Shown: positions 1-8,108 of the stretch, piece by piece
How positions within the stretch are numbered: position 1 is the stretch's first letter
Layout of the letters: each line of letters opens with the position of its first letter
Assembly (NCBI RefSeq): GCF_011043625.1
Contig: NZ_JAAKGT010000009.1
Span: 124,001-188,000 of the forward strand
Direction of reading: 5' to 3'
Length of the DNA stretch: 64,000 nucleotides
Source of the DNA: Caulobacter sp. 602-2
Lineage (GTDB): Bacteria > Pseudomonadota > Alphaproteobacteria > Caulobacterales > Caulobacteraceae
The notes under the pieces: model-generated
Seen by the model: only the letters and a program-made list of their open reading frames with translations
Databases searched by the model: none
Told to the model about the DNA's origin: nothing
Translations under genes and position numbers: made by a program

Positions 1-76
1 GAAGACGTCGAGCATGGCCGTTCCTGTAAGCGCGGACGAGATAAAGCACAGCCTGGCCGCCCTGGTCGTCGGCTAG
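1..76 (+). CDS. C-terminal end of an unrecognised protein (partial)
   Basis: An open frame enters from the left edge and ends at TAG 74-76, giving 24 residues that finish HSLAALVVG. Nothing else lies on this strand before the nfeD gene on the other strand. The fragment is too short to assign a family; its reality rests only on the open frame and ordinary codon use. Confidence 0.35.
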   Translation, partial: KTSSMAVPVSADEIKHSLAALVVG

Positions 77-184
77 GCGACTTTGCGGCCATGCGACGCC
101 CCCGCTTCGCGAAGAAGCTTCAGCACACGCAGCCCTCGTAACGCGCGAAACGGCGAAAGGCGCCGCCGGCCCGCGGACGAACCG

Positions 185-649
185 TCAGCGGACCGTGAGC
201 ACCGCGCCGTGCACCCCGATCACCGAGACCCGCGTCCCGGTTTCCGGGGGCGCCTGGCCTTCGGTTTCACCCTCGGTCTGGGCGGCCCACTCCTTGCCGT
301 CGACGAAGACCCGGCCGCGGCCGTTCTCGAAGGCGGCGACCACCTCGGCCGGGCGACCGAGCAGGCGCAGGGTGGGGTCGTTGAGGTCGGGATCTGGCCC
401 GGCCAGGGCCGGCCGCAGGAAGCGGCGGGCGAAATAGGTGCTGGCGATGGTCAGCACGGCGAAGAGGGCGATCTCCACCGGCAGGCCCGTCGGCAGCAGC
501 AGGGCCACGACCCCCACCGCCGCCGCCGAAGCGGCGGGCCACAGGAGCCAGCCGGTTCCGGTGCCCACCTCGATCGCCAGGAACACGGCCGCGGCCGACA
601 GCCACAGCCAGAAGGGGTGGGCGACGTAGAAGTCGATCAGGCCGGTCAT
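185..649 (-). CDS. NfeD family membrane protein
   Basis: A 154-residue protein whose first ~80 residues hold three to four hydrophobic segments, followed by a short soluble C-terminal domain (about 95-150) with the Gly/Val pattern of the NfeD OB-fold. NfeD proteins pair with SPFH proteins of the stomatin/prohibitin type in membrane microdomains. Here it starts 4 bases after the stop of the SPFH gene and must be cotranscribed with it, which supports both calls. It is the short NfeD form without the N-terminal ClpP-like protease domain. Confidence 0.85.
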   Translation of the reverse strand: MTGLIDFYVAHPFWLWLSAAAVFLAIEVGTGTGWLLWPAASAAAVGVVALLLPTGLPVEIALFAVLTIASTYFARRFLRPALAGPDPDLNDPTLRLLGRPAEVVAAFENGRGRVFVDGKEWAAQTEGETEGQAPPETGTRVSVIGVHGAVLTVR

Positions 650-653
650 GGCC

Positions 654-1625
654 TCAGCCTCCCTTGCGCGGCGCGCTGGTCGGCACGGCCGCGGTGCGCA
701 CGGGCGGGGTGGCGTCCGGTCCGCCCAGCGAGCGGATCAGTTCGCCGACCCCGGCCACCGTGCCGGTGATGCCGGCGAAGTCGGCCGGCACGATCACGGT
801 CTTGGCGTTGGGCGAGCGGGCGAGATCCCCGAACGCCTCGACGTATTTCTGGGCCACGAAGTAGTTGATGGCGTTGACGTCGCCGCGGGCGATGGCCTCC
901 GACACGAAGGCGGTGGCCTTGGCCTCGGCCTCGGCTTCCCGCTCGCGGGCCTCGGCGTCGCGATAGGCGGCCTCGCGGCGGCCCTCGGCCTGCAGGATGG
1001 CCGACTGCTTGGCGCCCTCGGCGCGGGCGATCTGGGCCTGCTTCTCGCCCTCGGCCTCGGTGATGACGGCGCGGCGCTCGCGCTCGGCCTTCATCTGCCG
1101 GGCCATGGCGTTGGTGATGTCGGCCGGCGGGGTCAGGTCCTTGATCTCGATGCGGGCGACCTTGACGCCCCACGGGCCGGTGGCGTCGTCGATCGTCGCC
1201 AGCAGGCGCGAGTTGATGTGGTCGCGCTGGGAGAGCACCTCGTCCAGCTCCATCGAGCCGACCACGGTGCGCAGGTTGGTCTGGGCCAGCTGGGTGATGG
1301 CGTAGATCAGGTTGTCGACGCGATAGGCCGCGGCCGAGGCGTCCATCACCTGGATGAAGACGATGGCGTCGACGGTCACCGACACGTTGTCCTTGGTGAT
1401 GACCTCCTGCTTGGGGACGTCGAGCACCTGCTCCATCATGTTCACCCGCCGGCCGATGGTCTCGACGAAGGGGGTCAGGATGCTGATGCCGGGCTTGAGC
1501 GTGCGGGTGTAGCGCCCGAAGCGCTCGACGGTGAACTCGCGGCCCTGGGGCACGATCTTGATGACGTTGACGACCAGCAGGATCGCCAGCACGAGCAGGA
1601 CCAGGGGAACCAGATAAGCCGCCAA
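654..1625 (-). CDS. SPFH/Band 7 (stomatin/QmcA-like) membrane protein
   Basis: A 323-residue protein with an N-terminal membrane anchor (about 4-22) followed by a Band 7 domain beginning at the [16 protein letters not shown] segment and a Glu/Ala-rich coiled coil (about 180-240). Members oligomerise on the inner membrane and are partnered by NfeD. The start is TTG at 1623-1625, chosen because a near-perfect GGAGG lies five bases upstream and the next in-frame starts would remove the anchor. First gene of a two-gene operon with nfeD. Confidence 0.9.
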   Translation of the reverse strand: MAAYLVPLVLLVLAILLVVNVIKIVPQGREFTVERFGRYTRTLKPGISILTPFVETIGRRVNMMEQVLDVPKQEVITKDNVSVTVDAIVFIQVMDASAAAYRVDNLIYAITQLAQTNLRTVVGSMELDEVLSQRDHINSRLLATIDDATGPWGVKVARIEIKDLTPPADITNAMARQMKAERERRAVITEAEGEKQAQIARAEGAKQSAILQAEGRREAAYRDAEAREREAEAEAKATAFVSEAIARGDVNAINYFVAQKYVEAFGDLARSPNAKTVIVPADFAGITGTVAGVGELIRSLGGPDATPPVRTAAVPTSAPRKGG

Positions 1626-1690
1626 GAACGCCTCCCGAGAGGGCCGGCCCGGCGGCCTCGCCGCCAGTCGCCCGCGCCCATAGGAAGAAT

Positions 1691-2137
1691 TTAGCGCGCG
1701 GCTCGCCCGTCCGCCACGGAATCCGGCGAAGCTTGCGCGGGGTCGTTGATCACCACCGTCTGCGACAGCTTGGAGGCGAGGGCGCGGCCGCGCTGGGCGG
1801 CCTGGCGCTCGGCCCGGCGGCTCTCGGGGCTGCAGCCCTCGGGATGGCCGGCCTGGCTGGCCGCGAAGCCGCCGTTGAAGCGGTCGCGCAGCTTGTCGGT
1901 GAAGGTCGTGTCGGCCGCCTCGACGTCGATCAGGCGCATCATCCGCGCGCGCCAGAACTGGTCGCCCGCGCCTTCGCAGGCCTGGCGCAGGGCGTGGCTC
2001 TGGCCCAGCGCCCAGGCCAGGTCGAGCAGGCGCTGACGATCGGCGGGCTCGCGCTCCTGGGCGTGGGCCGGCATGGCCAAGGGAGCGGTCAGCAGCAGGG
2101 CCGCCAGGGCCGGGACGAATGAGCGCGCGCGGAGCAT
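1691..2137 (-). CDS. TIGR02301 family secreted protein
   Basis: A 148-residue protein with a signal peptide (MLRARSF start, cleavage near AHAQ) and a conserved body reading [15 protein letters not shown] and [13 protein letters not shown], the signature of the alphaproteobacterial TIGR02301 family of unknown function. A longer frame reaches 2212, but the extra 25 residues are Arg-rich and would bury the signal peptide, so the start at 2137 is preferred. It is transcribed away from the GANTC/DnaA-box region at 2205-2295. Confidence 0.8.
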   Translation of the reverse strand: MLRARSFVPALAALLLTAPLAMPAHAQEREPADRQRLLDLAWALGQSHALRQACEGAGDQFWRARMMRLIDVEAADTTFTDKLRDRFNGGFAASQAGHPEGCSPESRRAERQAAQRGRALASKLSQTVVINDPAQASPDSVADGRAAR

Positions 2138-2204
2138 GGGGCCATTATCGCCGCAAGGGCGTCGCCTGTCATCGCCGCGCCCGCGCCGGGCGAGCTTGGC
2201 CGTT

Positions 2205-2295
2205 TCATCCACAGCCGCGCTTGCCCTTTTGGAGTCGAAACTTCGACTCTTCAGGGCCTTGCTATCAACAAGGATCGGCGTCAGGCTGTGGATAA
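2205..2295. promoter_or_regulatory. Divergent intergenic region: GANTC palindrome between two DnaA-box-like sites
   Basis: Between the divergent genes starting at 2137 and 2349 lie TCATCCACA at 2205-2213 (one mismatch to the TTATCCACA DnaA box), an 18-base inverted repeat at 2232-2249 (GAGTCGAA, AC, TTCGACTC) that contains two GANTC sites, and an exact reverse-complement DnaA box TGTGGATAA at 2287-2295. In Caulobacter, GANTC is the CcrM methylation site and DnaA also acts as a transcription factor. I infer a cell-cycle-responsive promoter; the motifs are seen, the role is not proven. Confidence 0.5.
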
Positions 2296-2348
2296 GTCAG
2301 GGGCGGCGAGAAACGACCACTCCGACAGCGCAGAAGGGAGGACGTGTC

Positions 2349-2558
2349 ATGGCCGAAGTGCACTACGGCGTCGTCCAGGTGGGCGACCGGTGGACCATCA
2401 TCGGTGACCAGCTCCGGTTCGGGGCCTACCGCAACCGCCACGAAGCCGAACGCGCCGCAGCCCGGCTGGCCGAGCAGGCGACGGGCCTTGGCCTGCCGGT
2501 GCGCATGCACCTGCAGGACGAAACCGGACAGCTGCACAGGCCCACCCTGCTGAGCTGA
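2349..2558 (+). CDS. Small conserved-looking cytosolic protein, function unknown
   Basis: A 69-residue protein starting with ATG 2349 behind a strong GAAGGGAGGA ribosome site. The sequence (WTIIGDQLRFGAYRNRHEAERAAARLAEQA) reads as a compact beta-beta-alpha unit like DUF2188-type small proteins, with aromatic strand residues and an Arg/Ala-rich helix. No signal peptide. A longer frame from 2073 would run through the promoter palindrome and is rejected. I do not recognise the family with certainty. Confidence 0.65.
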   Translation: MAEVHYGVVQVGDRWTIIGDQLRFGAYRNRHEAERAAARLAEQATGLGLPVRMHLQDETGQLHRPTLLS

Positions 2559-2628
2559 AGGCTTCACGCAACGAAAGGCGGCCTCCGCGCGCTTTAACGG
2601 TGAGCAAGCGCCGCCGTTGGATGCCGCC

Positions 2629-3390
2629 ATGGCCGACTCCGCAGAACTGACCGACCGAGACGCCCGCGCCGAGCGGGTCACCCAGGCCTATGCCGGCAAT
2701 CGCCTGCTGCTGGCCCTGCCCGACGAGGCGCGCGCCGCGCTGAAGACGGGCCTGTCCCTCACCGCCCTGGCGCGGGGCCAGGTGCTGTTCGACGTCGGCG
2801 AGGACGTGCGCAACACCTACCTGCCGTGCCGGCCGACCATGGTCGCCCTCCTGGTGGTCACCGCCGAGGGGCGCGAGGTCGAGGCCGCCACCGTCGGCTG
2901 GGAAGGCGCGCTGGGCGGCATCGTCAGCGGCGGGCTGAAACCCGCCTACGGCCGCGCGGTGGTGCAGGTGCCCGGGCCGGCCTTCGTGGTGCCGACCGCG
3001 CGGCTGGACGAGATGCGCCAGCGCTTTCCGGCCATGGGCGACCTCTTCACCCGCTACGCCGACGCCATGATCGCCCAGATGATGCAGTCGGTGGCCTGCA
3101 ACGCGCTGCACACGATAGAGCAGCGCTGCTGCCGCTGGCTGCTGGCGGCCCACGACCGCTCGGGCGAGAACGTCGTGCGCCTGACCCAGGAGGCCCTGGC
3201 CGACATGATGGGCGTGCAGCGCACCACCGTCACCGCCGCGGCCAAGGTGCTGCAGGTCGACGGGATCATCCAGACCCGCCGCGGCCGGGTCGAGATCCTC
3301 GACCGCCGCAAGCTCGAACGCCGCGCCTGCGAATGCTACGGCCAGGTCGAGGCGCATTTCGGCCGGCTGCTGCCCGAGATCAAGGAGTAG
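2629..3390 (+). CDS. Crp/Fnr family transcriptional regulator
   Basis: A 253-residue regulator with an N-terminal cyclic-nucleotide-binding-like beta barrel (about 30-140), a dimer helix rich in Met/Cys (MIAQMMQSVACNALHTIEQRCC) and a C-terminal winged helix at about 185-230 (LTQEALADMMGVQRTTVTAAAKVL). The cNMP pocket Arg/Ser signature of true CRP is not evident and there is no N-terminal FNR cysteine cluster, so the ligand is unknown. ATG 2629 is chosen; a TTG at 2617 is in frame. Stands alone as a monocistronic gene. Confidence 0.88.
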   Translation: MADSAELTDRDARAERVTQAYAGNRLLLALPDEARAALKTGLSLTALARGQVLFDVGEDVRNTYLPCRPTMVALLVVTAEGREVEAATVGWEGALGGIVSGGLKPAYGRAVVQVPGPAFVVPTARLDEMRQRFPAMGDLFTRYADAMIAQMMQSVACNALHTIEQRCCRWLLAAHDRSGENVVRLTQEALADMMGVQRTTVTAAAKVLQVDGIIQTRRGRVEILDRRKLERRACECYGQVEAHFGRLLPEIKE

Positions 3391-3440
3391 GGGCGGCTCG
3401 CCCGAGGCTGCGAGCCTTACACTTCAAGGTCCCTGTCATC

Positions 3441-3552
3441 GTCATCCCGGCCGCAGCGAAGCGGAGAGCCGGGACCCAGGGGCCGACGCACCGCCGGTAG
3501 CCCCTGGGTCCCGGGTCTGCGGCCCGCTGCGCGGACCTTCGCCCGGGATGAC
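3441..3552. repeat. Family A palindromic repeat, copy 1
   Basis: About 112 bases bounded by terminal inverted repeats GTCATCCCGG (3441-3450) and CCGGGATGAC (3543-3552), with a second nested pair GGGACCCAGGGG (3471-3482) and CCCCTGGGTCCC (3501-3512). The whole can fold as a long cruciform. It lies between the Crp/Fnr and AraC genes and is related to copies at 19514 and 34436. It has no coding capacity and resembles REP/MITE-type elements. Confidence 0.85.
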
Positions 3553-3666
3553 GACCTTGTTGATGCGAGCATGGCTGATTCAAGCTGGCGGCCGCTCCTC
3601 CCGCGATTGCGCCGACCGGCGTTACGCGACACTCTCCGCGCCGTTTTCATTCGGGCGCGGGGGGAC

Positions 3667-4803
3667 ATGGCCGACACTGTGGTGCTGATCCTGGCCTCGG
3701 CGGCGGCCGGCGTGGGGCTGTTCGCCGCCGCGCAGCTGGGCGTGCGCCGCGACTGGCGCACGGCGCCCTCGACGGCCCTGGCGGTGTTCCTGCTGCTCAG
3801 CGCGCTGTCGGGCCTGGACCTGATGCTCGACCGCGCCGGCGCCTACGCCGCCGCGCCCTGGGCGACGGGGATCCTGTGGACCACGTCGCTGGGCCTGGGT
3901 CCGTCGATCCTGGCCTATGTGCTGGCCATGACCGGTGATCCGGAGCGGGGCTGGACCCTGAAGCGCATCGCGCGCATCGGCTGGCCGGCGGGGCTGGCCA
4001 TGCTGCTGGTCCTGCCGTTCTTCCTGCTGCCGGTCTCGACCCGGCTGGCGGTCTATACCGGCCAGGGCGCGCAGGCCGATCCGCTGGCCGGACCGCTGCA
4101 GCTGGCCTTCGTGGCGCTGTTCCTGGCCGTGACCCTGGGCTATCTGGCCGCCGCCTTCGCGGTGCTGGGCCGCCACGTGCGGCGGGTGCGCGACCTCTTT
4201 TCCAACCTCGAGGATCGCACGCTCAGCTGGCTGCGGGCGCTGCTGCTGGTGATGCTGGCCGCCTGGCTTTGGGGCGCGGTGAAGTCGGCCCTGGCCGCCG
4301 GCGCGGCGCACGAGGGCTGGCTGGACGCGTCGGCCGCCGCCGTCGAACTGGCCTGGATCGTCGCCATCGGCCTCTTTGGCCTGTCGCAGAAGCCGATCTA
4401 CACGCCCCAGACCGAGACGCCGCAGGTGCTGCCCGCGGCCGGCAAGTACGCCCGCTCGGCCCTGGCCGAACCTCGCCAGGTCGAGATCGCCGCCCGCCTG
4501 GAGCAGGCCATGCGCGCCCAGGGCCTATATCGCGATCCGCTGCTGTCGCTCAGCGGCCTGGCGGGGCGCATCGGCGTCACGCCCAACCATCTGTCGCAGG
4601 TGCTCAACGAGCACCTGGGCCAGAGCTTCTTCGACTACGTCAACCGCTGGCGGGTCGAGGAGGCGGTGGCGCGCATCGGCGCCTCCGACGAGCCGATCCT
4701 GGCCATCGCCTACGAGGTCGGCTTCAACTCGCGCTCGACCTTCAACGCCGCGGTGAAGAAGCACGCCGGCCGGCCGCCCAGCGCCTTCCGCCCGGCCGCC
4801 TGA
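3667..4803 (+). CDS. AraC family regulator with N-terminal membrane domain
   Basis: A 378-residue protein: residues 1-240 hold about six to seven hydrophobic segments, and residues 298-375 form an AraC-type double helix-turn-helix (LAGRIGVTPNHLSQVLNEHL, then AIAYEVGFNSRSTFNAAVKK). This is the membrane-tethered AraC architecture, which may sense a membrane or periplasmic signal. ATG 3667 follows a G-rich ribosome site; the longer frame from 3571 adds an Arg-rich stretch and begins beside the repeat element, so it is not used. The downstream MipA gene is a plausible target. Confidence 0.88.
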   Translation: MADTVVLILASAAAGVGLFAAAQLGVRRDWRTAPSTALAVFLLLSALSGLDLMLDRAGAYAAAPWATGILWTTSLGLGPSILAYVLAMTGDPERGWTLKRIARIGWPAGLAMLLVLPFFLLPVSTRLAVYTGQGAQADPLAGPLQLAFVALFLAVTLGYLAAAFAVLGRHVRRVRDLFSNLEDRTLSWLRALLLVMLAAWLWGAVKSALAAGAAHEGWLDASAAAVELAWIVAIGLFGLSQKPIYTPQTETPQVLPAAGKYARSALAEPRQVEIAARLEQAMRAQGLYRDPLLSLSGLAGRIGVTPNHLSQVLNEHLGQSFFDYVNRWRVEEAVARIGASDEPILAIAYEVGFNSRSTFNAAVKKHAGRPPSAFRPAA

Positions 4804-4947
4804 CCGCGCCAGCCGAACGTCGCCCGCCATGTCCTGACCGGCAGGATCGGACGCCTTTGCGCTCCGGGCCTGCCCGTTCGGACGACGCCCAGCGCCGCGC
4901 CGGCCAGGGTCGTGACCGTCCTCCCCCCGTTTCGAGAGAGAACCGTC

Positions 4948-5742
4948 ATGATCGATCGCCTGTCCGGCGCCGCCCTGCTCGCCGCCTGCCTGCTGGTCGC
5001 GCTCGCGCCGCCCGCCCGCGCCCAGTCCGAGGAGGCCGAGCCCGAGCGGCTGTTCCTGCTGGGGGCCGGGGCCTACGCCGCGGCCAACCCCTATGAGAGC
5101 GCCAAGGAAAAGACCGGGACCGGCGTGCTGCCGCTGTTCTTCTACCAGGACCGGCGTTTCACCGCCGACCTGAGCGGCCTTGCGGTCAAGGTCCTGGCCG
5201 GCGACCGCCTCACCCTGGAGGGGCGCATCGCGCCGCGCTTCCAGCTGGTCGACCCCAAGGAGACCCGCGACTTCGCCTTCCTGGAGCGCGACCTCGGCGT
5301 CGACGTCGGCGGCCGGGCCAGCACGGGCTTGGGCCCCGCGACGCTCAGCCTCGAATACCTGGCCGACGTGTCGGGCGAGACCAAGGGCCAGGAGGTCAAT
5401 CTGGACCTGACGCTGGAAGCCGCGCCCACCGATCGGCTGACCCTGCAGGCGGCCGCCGGCCTGTCGTGGAAGGACGAGAAGCTGGCCACCTGGCTCTATG
5501 GCCTGAAGACCGGCGAGGTCGGGCCGGGGCGGGCCTATGAGTTCGGCCGCACGCGCGGCGCGCCGTCTGGCGGGGTGGTCGTGCCGTCGCTGGGCGCCCA
5601 GGCCCGCTACCGGATCGGCGAGCGGGCCTATGTCATCGCCGCCGCCGAGATCGAGCTGTTCGACGACGACATCACCAGAAGCCCCCTGGTCGCCAAGAAA
5701 AGCGCCGCCGCCGGCTTCGTCGGCCTGGTGCGCAGGTTCTAG
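4948..5742 (+). CDS. MipA/OmpV family outer-membrane protein
   Basis: A 264-residue protein with a signal peptide (cleavage near ARAQ) and alternating amphipathic strands typical of MipA/OmpV beta barrels, including the GTGVLPLFFYQDRRFTADL segment and a C-terminal aromatic residue (VRRF). MipA proteins are outer-membrane barrels, in E. coli a scaffold for MltA and PBP1B. The start at ATG 4948 places the signal peptide at the N terminus. The next gene starts 2 bases after its stop. Confidence 0.85.
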   Translation: MIDRLSGAALLAACLLVALAPPARAQSEEAEPERLFLLGAGAYAAANPYESAKEKTGTGVLPLFFYQDRRFTADLSGLAVKVLAGDRLTLEGRIAPRFQLVDPKETRDFAFLERDLGVDVGGRASTGLGPATLSLEYLADVSGETKGQEVNLDLTLEAAPTDRLTLQAAAGLSWKDEKLATWLYGLKTGEVGPGRAYEFGRTRGAPSGGVVVPSLGAQARYRIGERAYVIAAAEIELFDDDITRSPLVAKKSAAAGFVGLVRRF

Positions 5743-5744
5743 GC

Positions 5745-6548
5745 GTGAGCGAGGTGCATGCGACGCTGATCTCGCCCGGCGTGCCGGCGCGGCTGGTCGC
5801 CATCGGCCGGACGGCGGCGATCCTGCTGATCTGGCTGGCGGCCACCGCGCCGATGGCGGTGCTGGCCTGGGTGGTCGCGCCCAGGCTGATGGCCCCCGGC
5901 GATCCGCTGCCGGGCCTCGTCTTCTGGCGCATGGTGGTGCTGGGCATGGCCTGGCAGCTGGTGCTGTCGGTGGTGGTGCTGAAGCTGGAAGGGATCCGCC
6001 TGCGCTGGTCGCAGCTGCGCCGGCGCCTGTGGCTGACGCCGCCGGTCTGGCGCTCCAGCGGGCGGGCCTTCATCGGCGCCTTCCTGCTGGTCCCGCTGTT
6101 CGTGGCCCTGGGCTTCCTCGGCGACGAGGCCGCCACCCTGCTGTTCCAGGCCACGCCCCTGGGCGAGCGGCTGGCGCAGCTGGCGCCGTCCTTCGCGATG
6201 ATCGAACGCCTGATCGCGCCCGAGGCCCGCGGGCGTTGGGACATCCTGGGCCTGGCTCTGGTCTCCAGCCTGTTCAACTACGGCCTGGGCGAGGCGCTGC
6301 TGTTCCACGGCGTGCTGCTGCCGCGCATGGAGCGGGCCTGGGGGCGCTGGGCGTGGCTGGGAAACGGCCTGCTGTTCTGCGCCTATCACGTGCACAAGTT
6401 CTGGCTGATGCCGGGGCTGGTGATCAGCTGCCTCTGCTACGCCCTGCCGGCCCAGGCCTTCCGCTCCAACTGGCTGGCGGTGGTCATCCACGGGGTGGAG
6501 GGGCTGGTGCTGGTCGCCGCCGTGCTGGTGGTGATCCTGCAGTCGTGA
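5745..6548 (+). CDS. CPBP-like intramembrane protein
   Basis: A 267-residue protein with about eight hydrophobic segments. The GEALLFHGVLL segment (Glu183) and CAYHVHKFW (His215) match the Glu and His motifs of CPBP/Abi intramembrane peptidases, but the usual tandem Glu is reduced to one and the following Arg is His, so catalytic activity is uncertain. GTG start at 5745, 2 bases after the mipA stop, indicates translational coupling. Confidence 0.65.
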   Translation: MSEVHATLISPGVPARLVAIGRTAAILLIWLAATAPMAVLAWVVAPRLMAPGDPLPGLVFWRMVVLGMAWQLVLSVVVLKLEGIRLRWSQLRRRLWLTPPVWRSSGRAFIGAFLLVPLFVALGFLGDEAATLLFQATPLGERLAQLAPSFAMIERLIAPEARGRWDILGLALVSSLFNYGLGEALLFHGVLLPRMERAWGRWAWLGNGLLFCAYHVHKFWLMPGLVISCLCYALPAQAFRSNWLAVVIHGVEGLVLVAAVLVVILQS

Positions 6549-6713
6549 GGTTGCGGCGATCGCCGTTCTGCGGCATCAAGCCCGGATGTTCATGCCTGAG
6601 CTTGTCTGAACGGCTGCCGCACGCCTCGCGCGCGCGGCTCGCAGCCCGAACCTTCCCGCCGCTTGACGCGGCGCGTTCGGGCTTGGCCGAACTCCAGACT
6701 GGCTTTTTTCCAA

Positions 6714-6974
6714 ATGAACATCTCGAGAGACGAGCAGCGCGTGCTGCACGTCCTGGCCCAGGGCGGCTGCGTGCGCGCCCATCGCGACGAGGGCCGTCGC
6801 ATCACTCGCGTCGAATGCGTCACCCGTGACGGGCTGGTGCTCGCCAGCTGCAACCTGGCGATCTTCGGCAAGCTGAAGCGCAAGCGCCTGATCGAGTCCC
6901 GCGCGTCGGGGCCCTATCGCATCTCCCGCCGCGGCCGCGAGGCCGTGCGTCCGCAGCTGGACAACAGGGGGTAG
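6714..6974 (+). CDS. yjhX: YjhX family protein (toxin-like, no partner adjacent)
   Basis: An 86-residue protein beginning MNISRDEQRVLHVLAQGG and ending VRPQLDNRG, with the middle CNLAIFGKLKRKRLIES. These match the UPF0386/YjhX family closely in length and motif order. E. coli YjhX is the toxin partner of the acetyltransferase-like YjhQ; no such gene is present on either side here. The upstream in-frame extension to 6663 is not needed. A perfect stem-loop follows at 6981-7008. Confidence 0.9.
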   Translation: MNISRDEQRVLHVLAQGGCVRAHRDEGRRITRVECVTRDGLVLASCNLAIFGKLKRKRLIESRASGPYRISRRGREAVRPQLDNRG

Positions 6975-6980
6975 GGAGTG

Positions 6981-7008
6981 TGGACCGGACGCGAACGCGT
7001 CCGGTCCA
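6981..7008. terminator. Perfect stem-loop between convergent genes
   Basis: A 13-base perfect stem (TGGACCGGACGCG, then two A, then CGCGTCCGGTCCA) begins 7 bases after the yjhX stop and ends directly at the stop codon of the convergent lipoprotein gene. Its position suits a bidirectional transcription end. There is no clear T-tract on either strand, so it is not a canonical intrinsic terminator. Confidence 0.6.
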
Positions 7009-7536
7009 TCACGGCTTTGCCGGAGCTTCCGGCACCGGCGCGGTCGAGGGATCGGCCGGCGCGCCGGCGGCGAACAGGTGGGTCTCCGAAGCGCCGCCCT
7101 TCACCTTGGCGGCGTCCTCGCAGAACTGCGTCTTGTCGTCGGCGTGCGAGCCGATCATCGCCCCGCTGGCCATGCCCAGGAACATGATCACCGCGTCGCG
7201 CTGGTGGGCCTTTTCGGCGTCGGTCTGCTCGGGCGGGCCCAGGGTCATGACGGCGTCGACCGCGCGGCCCATCTTCAGCGGATCGACCGACAGATCCGGG
7301 CACAGCGACGAGGCGGCCATGAAGTAGCCCATGTTGAGGATGCGGCCCTGCTGCTCGACCGTGAAGGTCGGCGACATCAGGTCGGCCAGCAGGGCGCCGG
7401 TCTCCTGGCGGGCGGCGTCCTTGCCGACGGGCGCCGGCGCGGTGGCGGCCTCCTTGCCGGCCTCGGGCTTGGGCGTGCAGCCGGCGGCCAAGGCGGCGGC
7501 GACGAGGGCGAACGTCAGTACGCGGAGGGTCTGCAT
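7009..7536 (-). CDS. Lipoprotein, function unknown
   Basis: A 175-residue protein with a lipoprotein signal (LAAGC, lipidated Cys20), an Ala/Pro-rich linker, and a helical body with conserved-looking Met/Cys residues (ILNMGYFMAASSLCPD) ending in a Pro/Ala tail. I do not recognise a family. It lies in the same orientation as the two small envelope genes upstream (7555-8756), so all three may form one transcript concerned with the cell envelope. Confidence 0.75.
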   Translation of the reverse strand: MQTLRVLTFALVAAALAAGCTPKPEAGKEAATAPAPVGKDAARQETGALLADLMSPTFTVEQQGRILNMGYFMAASSLCPDLSVDPLKMGRAVDAVMTLGPPEQTDAEKAHQRDAVIMFLGMASGAMIGSHADDKTQFCEDAAKVKGGASETHLFAAGAPADPSTAPVPEAPAKP

Positions 7537-7554
7537 GATCTCGTCCTCCGGGCC

Positions 7555-8085
7555 TTAGTAGCGGTAGCCGAATTCGCGCGACGTCCACGACGGCGAATAG
7601 CCGCGTCCGCGCTCGTAGCAGGCTCGCTGCGTGGGGTAGCAGTCGACGCCCCGGGCGGGCGAGTAGGGCGGATCGCGATGGCGGTCGTCGTCGTCGCGAT
7701 AGCGGTCGTCCTCGTGCTTCTTCTTCGACGAGGCGGCCGCGGCGGCCAGGATGCCGATGGCCAGCGCCCCGGCGACGATGGCGCCGGTGTTGTCCTTCTT
7801 GCCGCCCTTGCCCGCATTGCACTCTGAGGTCGGCCGCCGATCGATGGCGTCGTAGCGGCCGTCGTCGACGAACAGGTTGATGCATTCCCGGTTGCCTGGA
7901 TGCCACCAGTACTGCACGCCGCCGTCGGCGTGATCGAGCTGGTAGCCGCGCGAGCGCAGGCTGTTTTCGCCCTGGCCGGCCCGGGCGCCGATCAGGTCGC
8001 GGGGCTGGGCCGCGGCGGCCAGCGAGGTCGCCAGCACACCGAAGCCCGCGACGGCCGCCACGGCGACCCTCGTGATCCTGTTCAT
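7555..8085 (-). CDS. Secreted or membrane protein of unknown function
   Basis: A 176-residue protein with signal peptide (cleavage near AAAAQP), a periplasmic domain with WWHPGNRECINLFVDDGRYD, one central hydrophobic segment (IVAGALAIGILAAAAA) followed by a charged Lys/Asp/Arg stretch, and a Tyr-rich C terminus with two Cys. The central Gly/Ala membrane segment resembles glycine-zipper proteins of the envelope. ATG 8085 is chosen since the longer frame to 8832 is a shadow of the neighbouring gene. Confidence 0.75.
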   Translation of the reverse strand: MNRITRVAVAAVAGFGVLATSLAAAAQPRDLIGARAGQGENSLRSRGYQLDHADGGVQYWWHPGNRECINLFVDDGRYDAIDRRPTSECNAGKGGKKDNTGAIVAGALAIGILAAAAASSKKKHEDDRYRDDDDRHRDPPYSPARGVDCYPTQRACYERGRGYSPSWTSREFGYRY

Positions 8086-8108
8086 CGAGGTCTCCTGGCC
8101 GGGGACGA

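Noticed and set aside
2205-2295. DnaA boxes considered as a replication origin
   Set aside because: Only one exact and one near box, no AT-rich unwinding zone, and no hemE, RP001 or other origin-linked genes. A promoter role is more likely.
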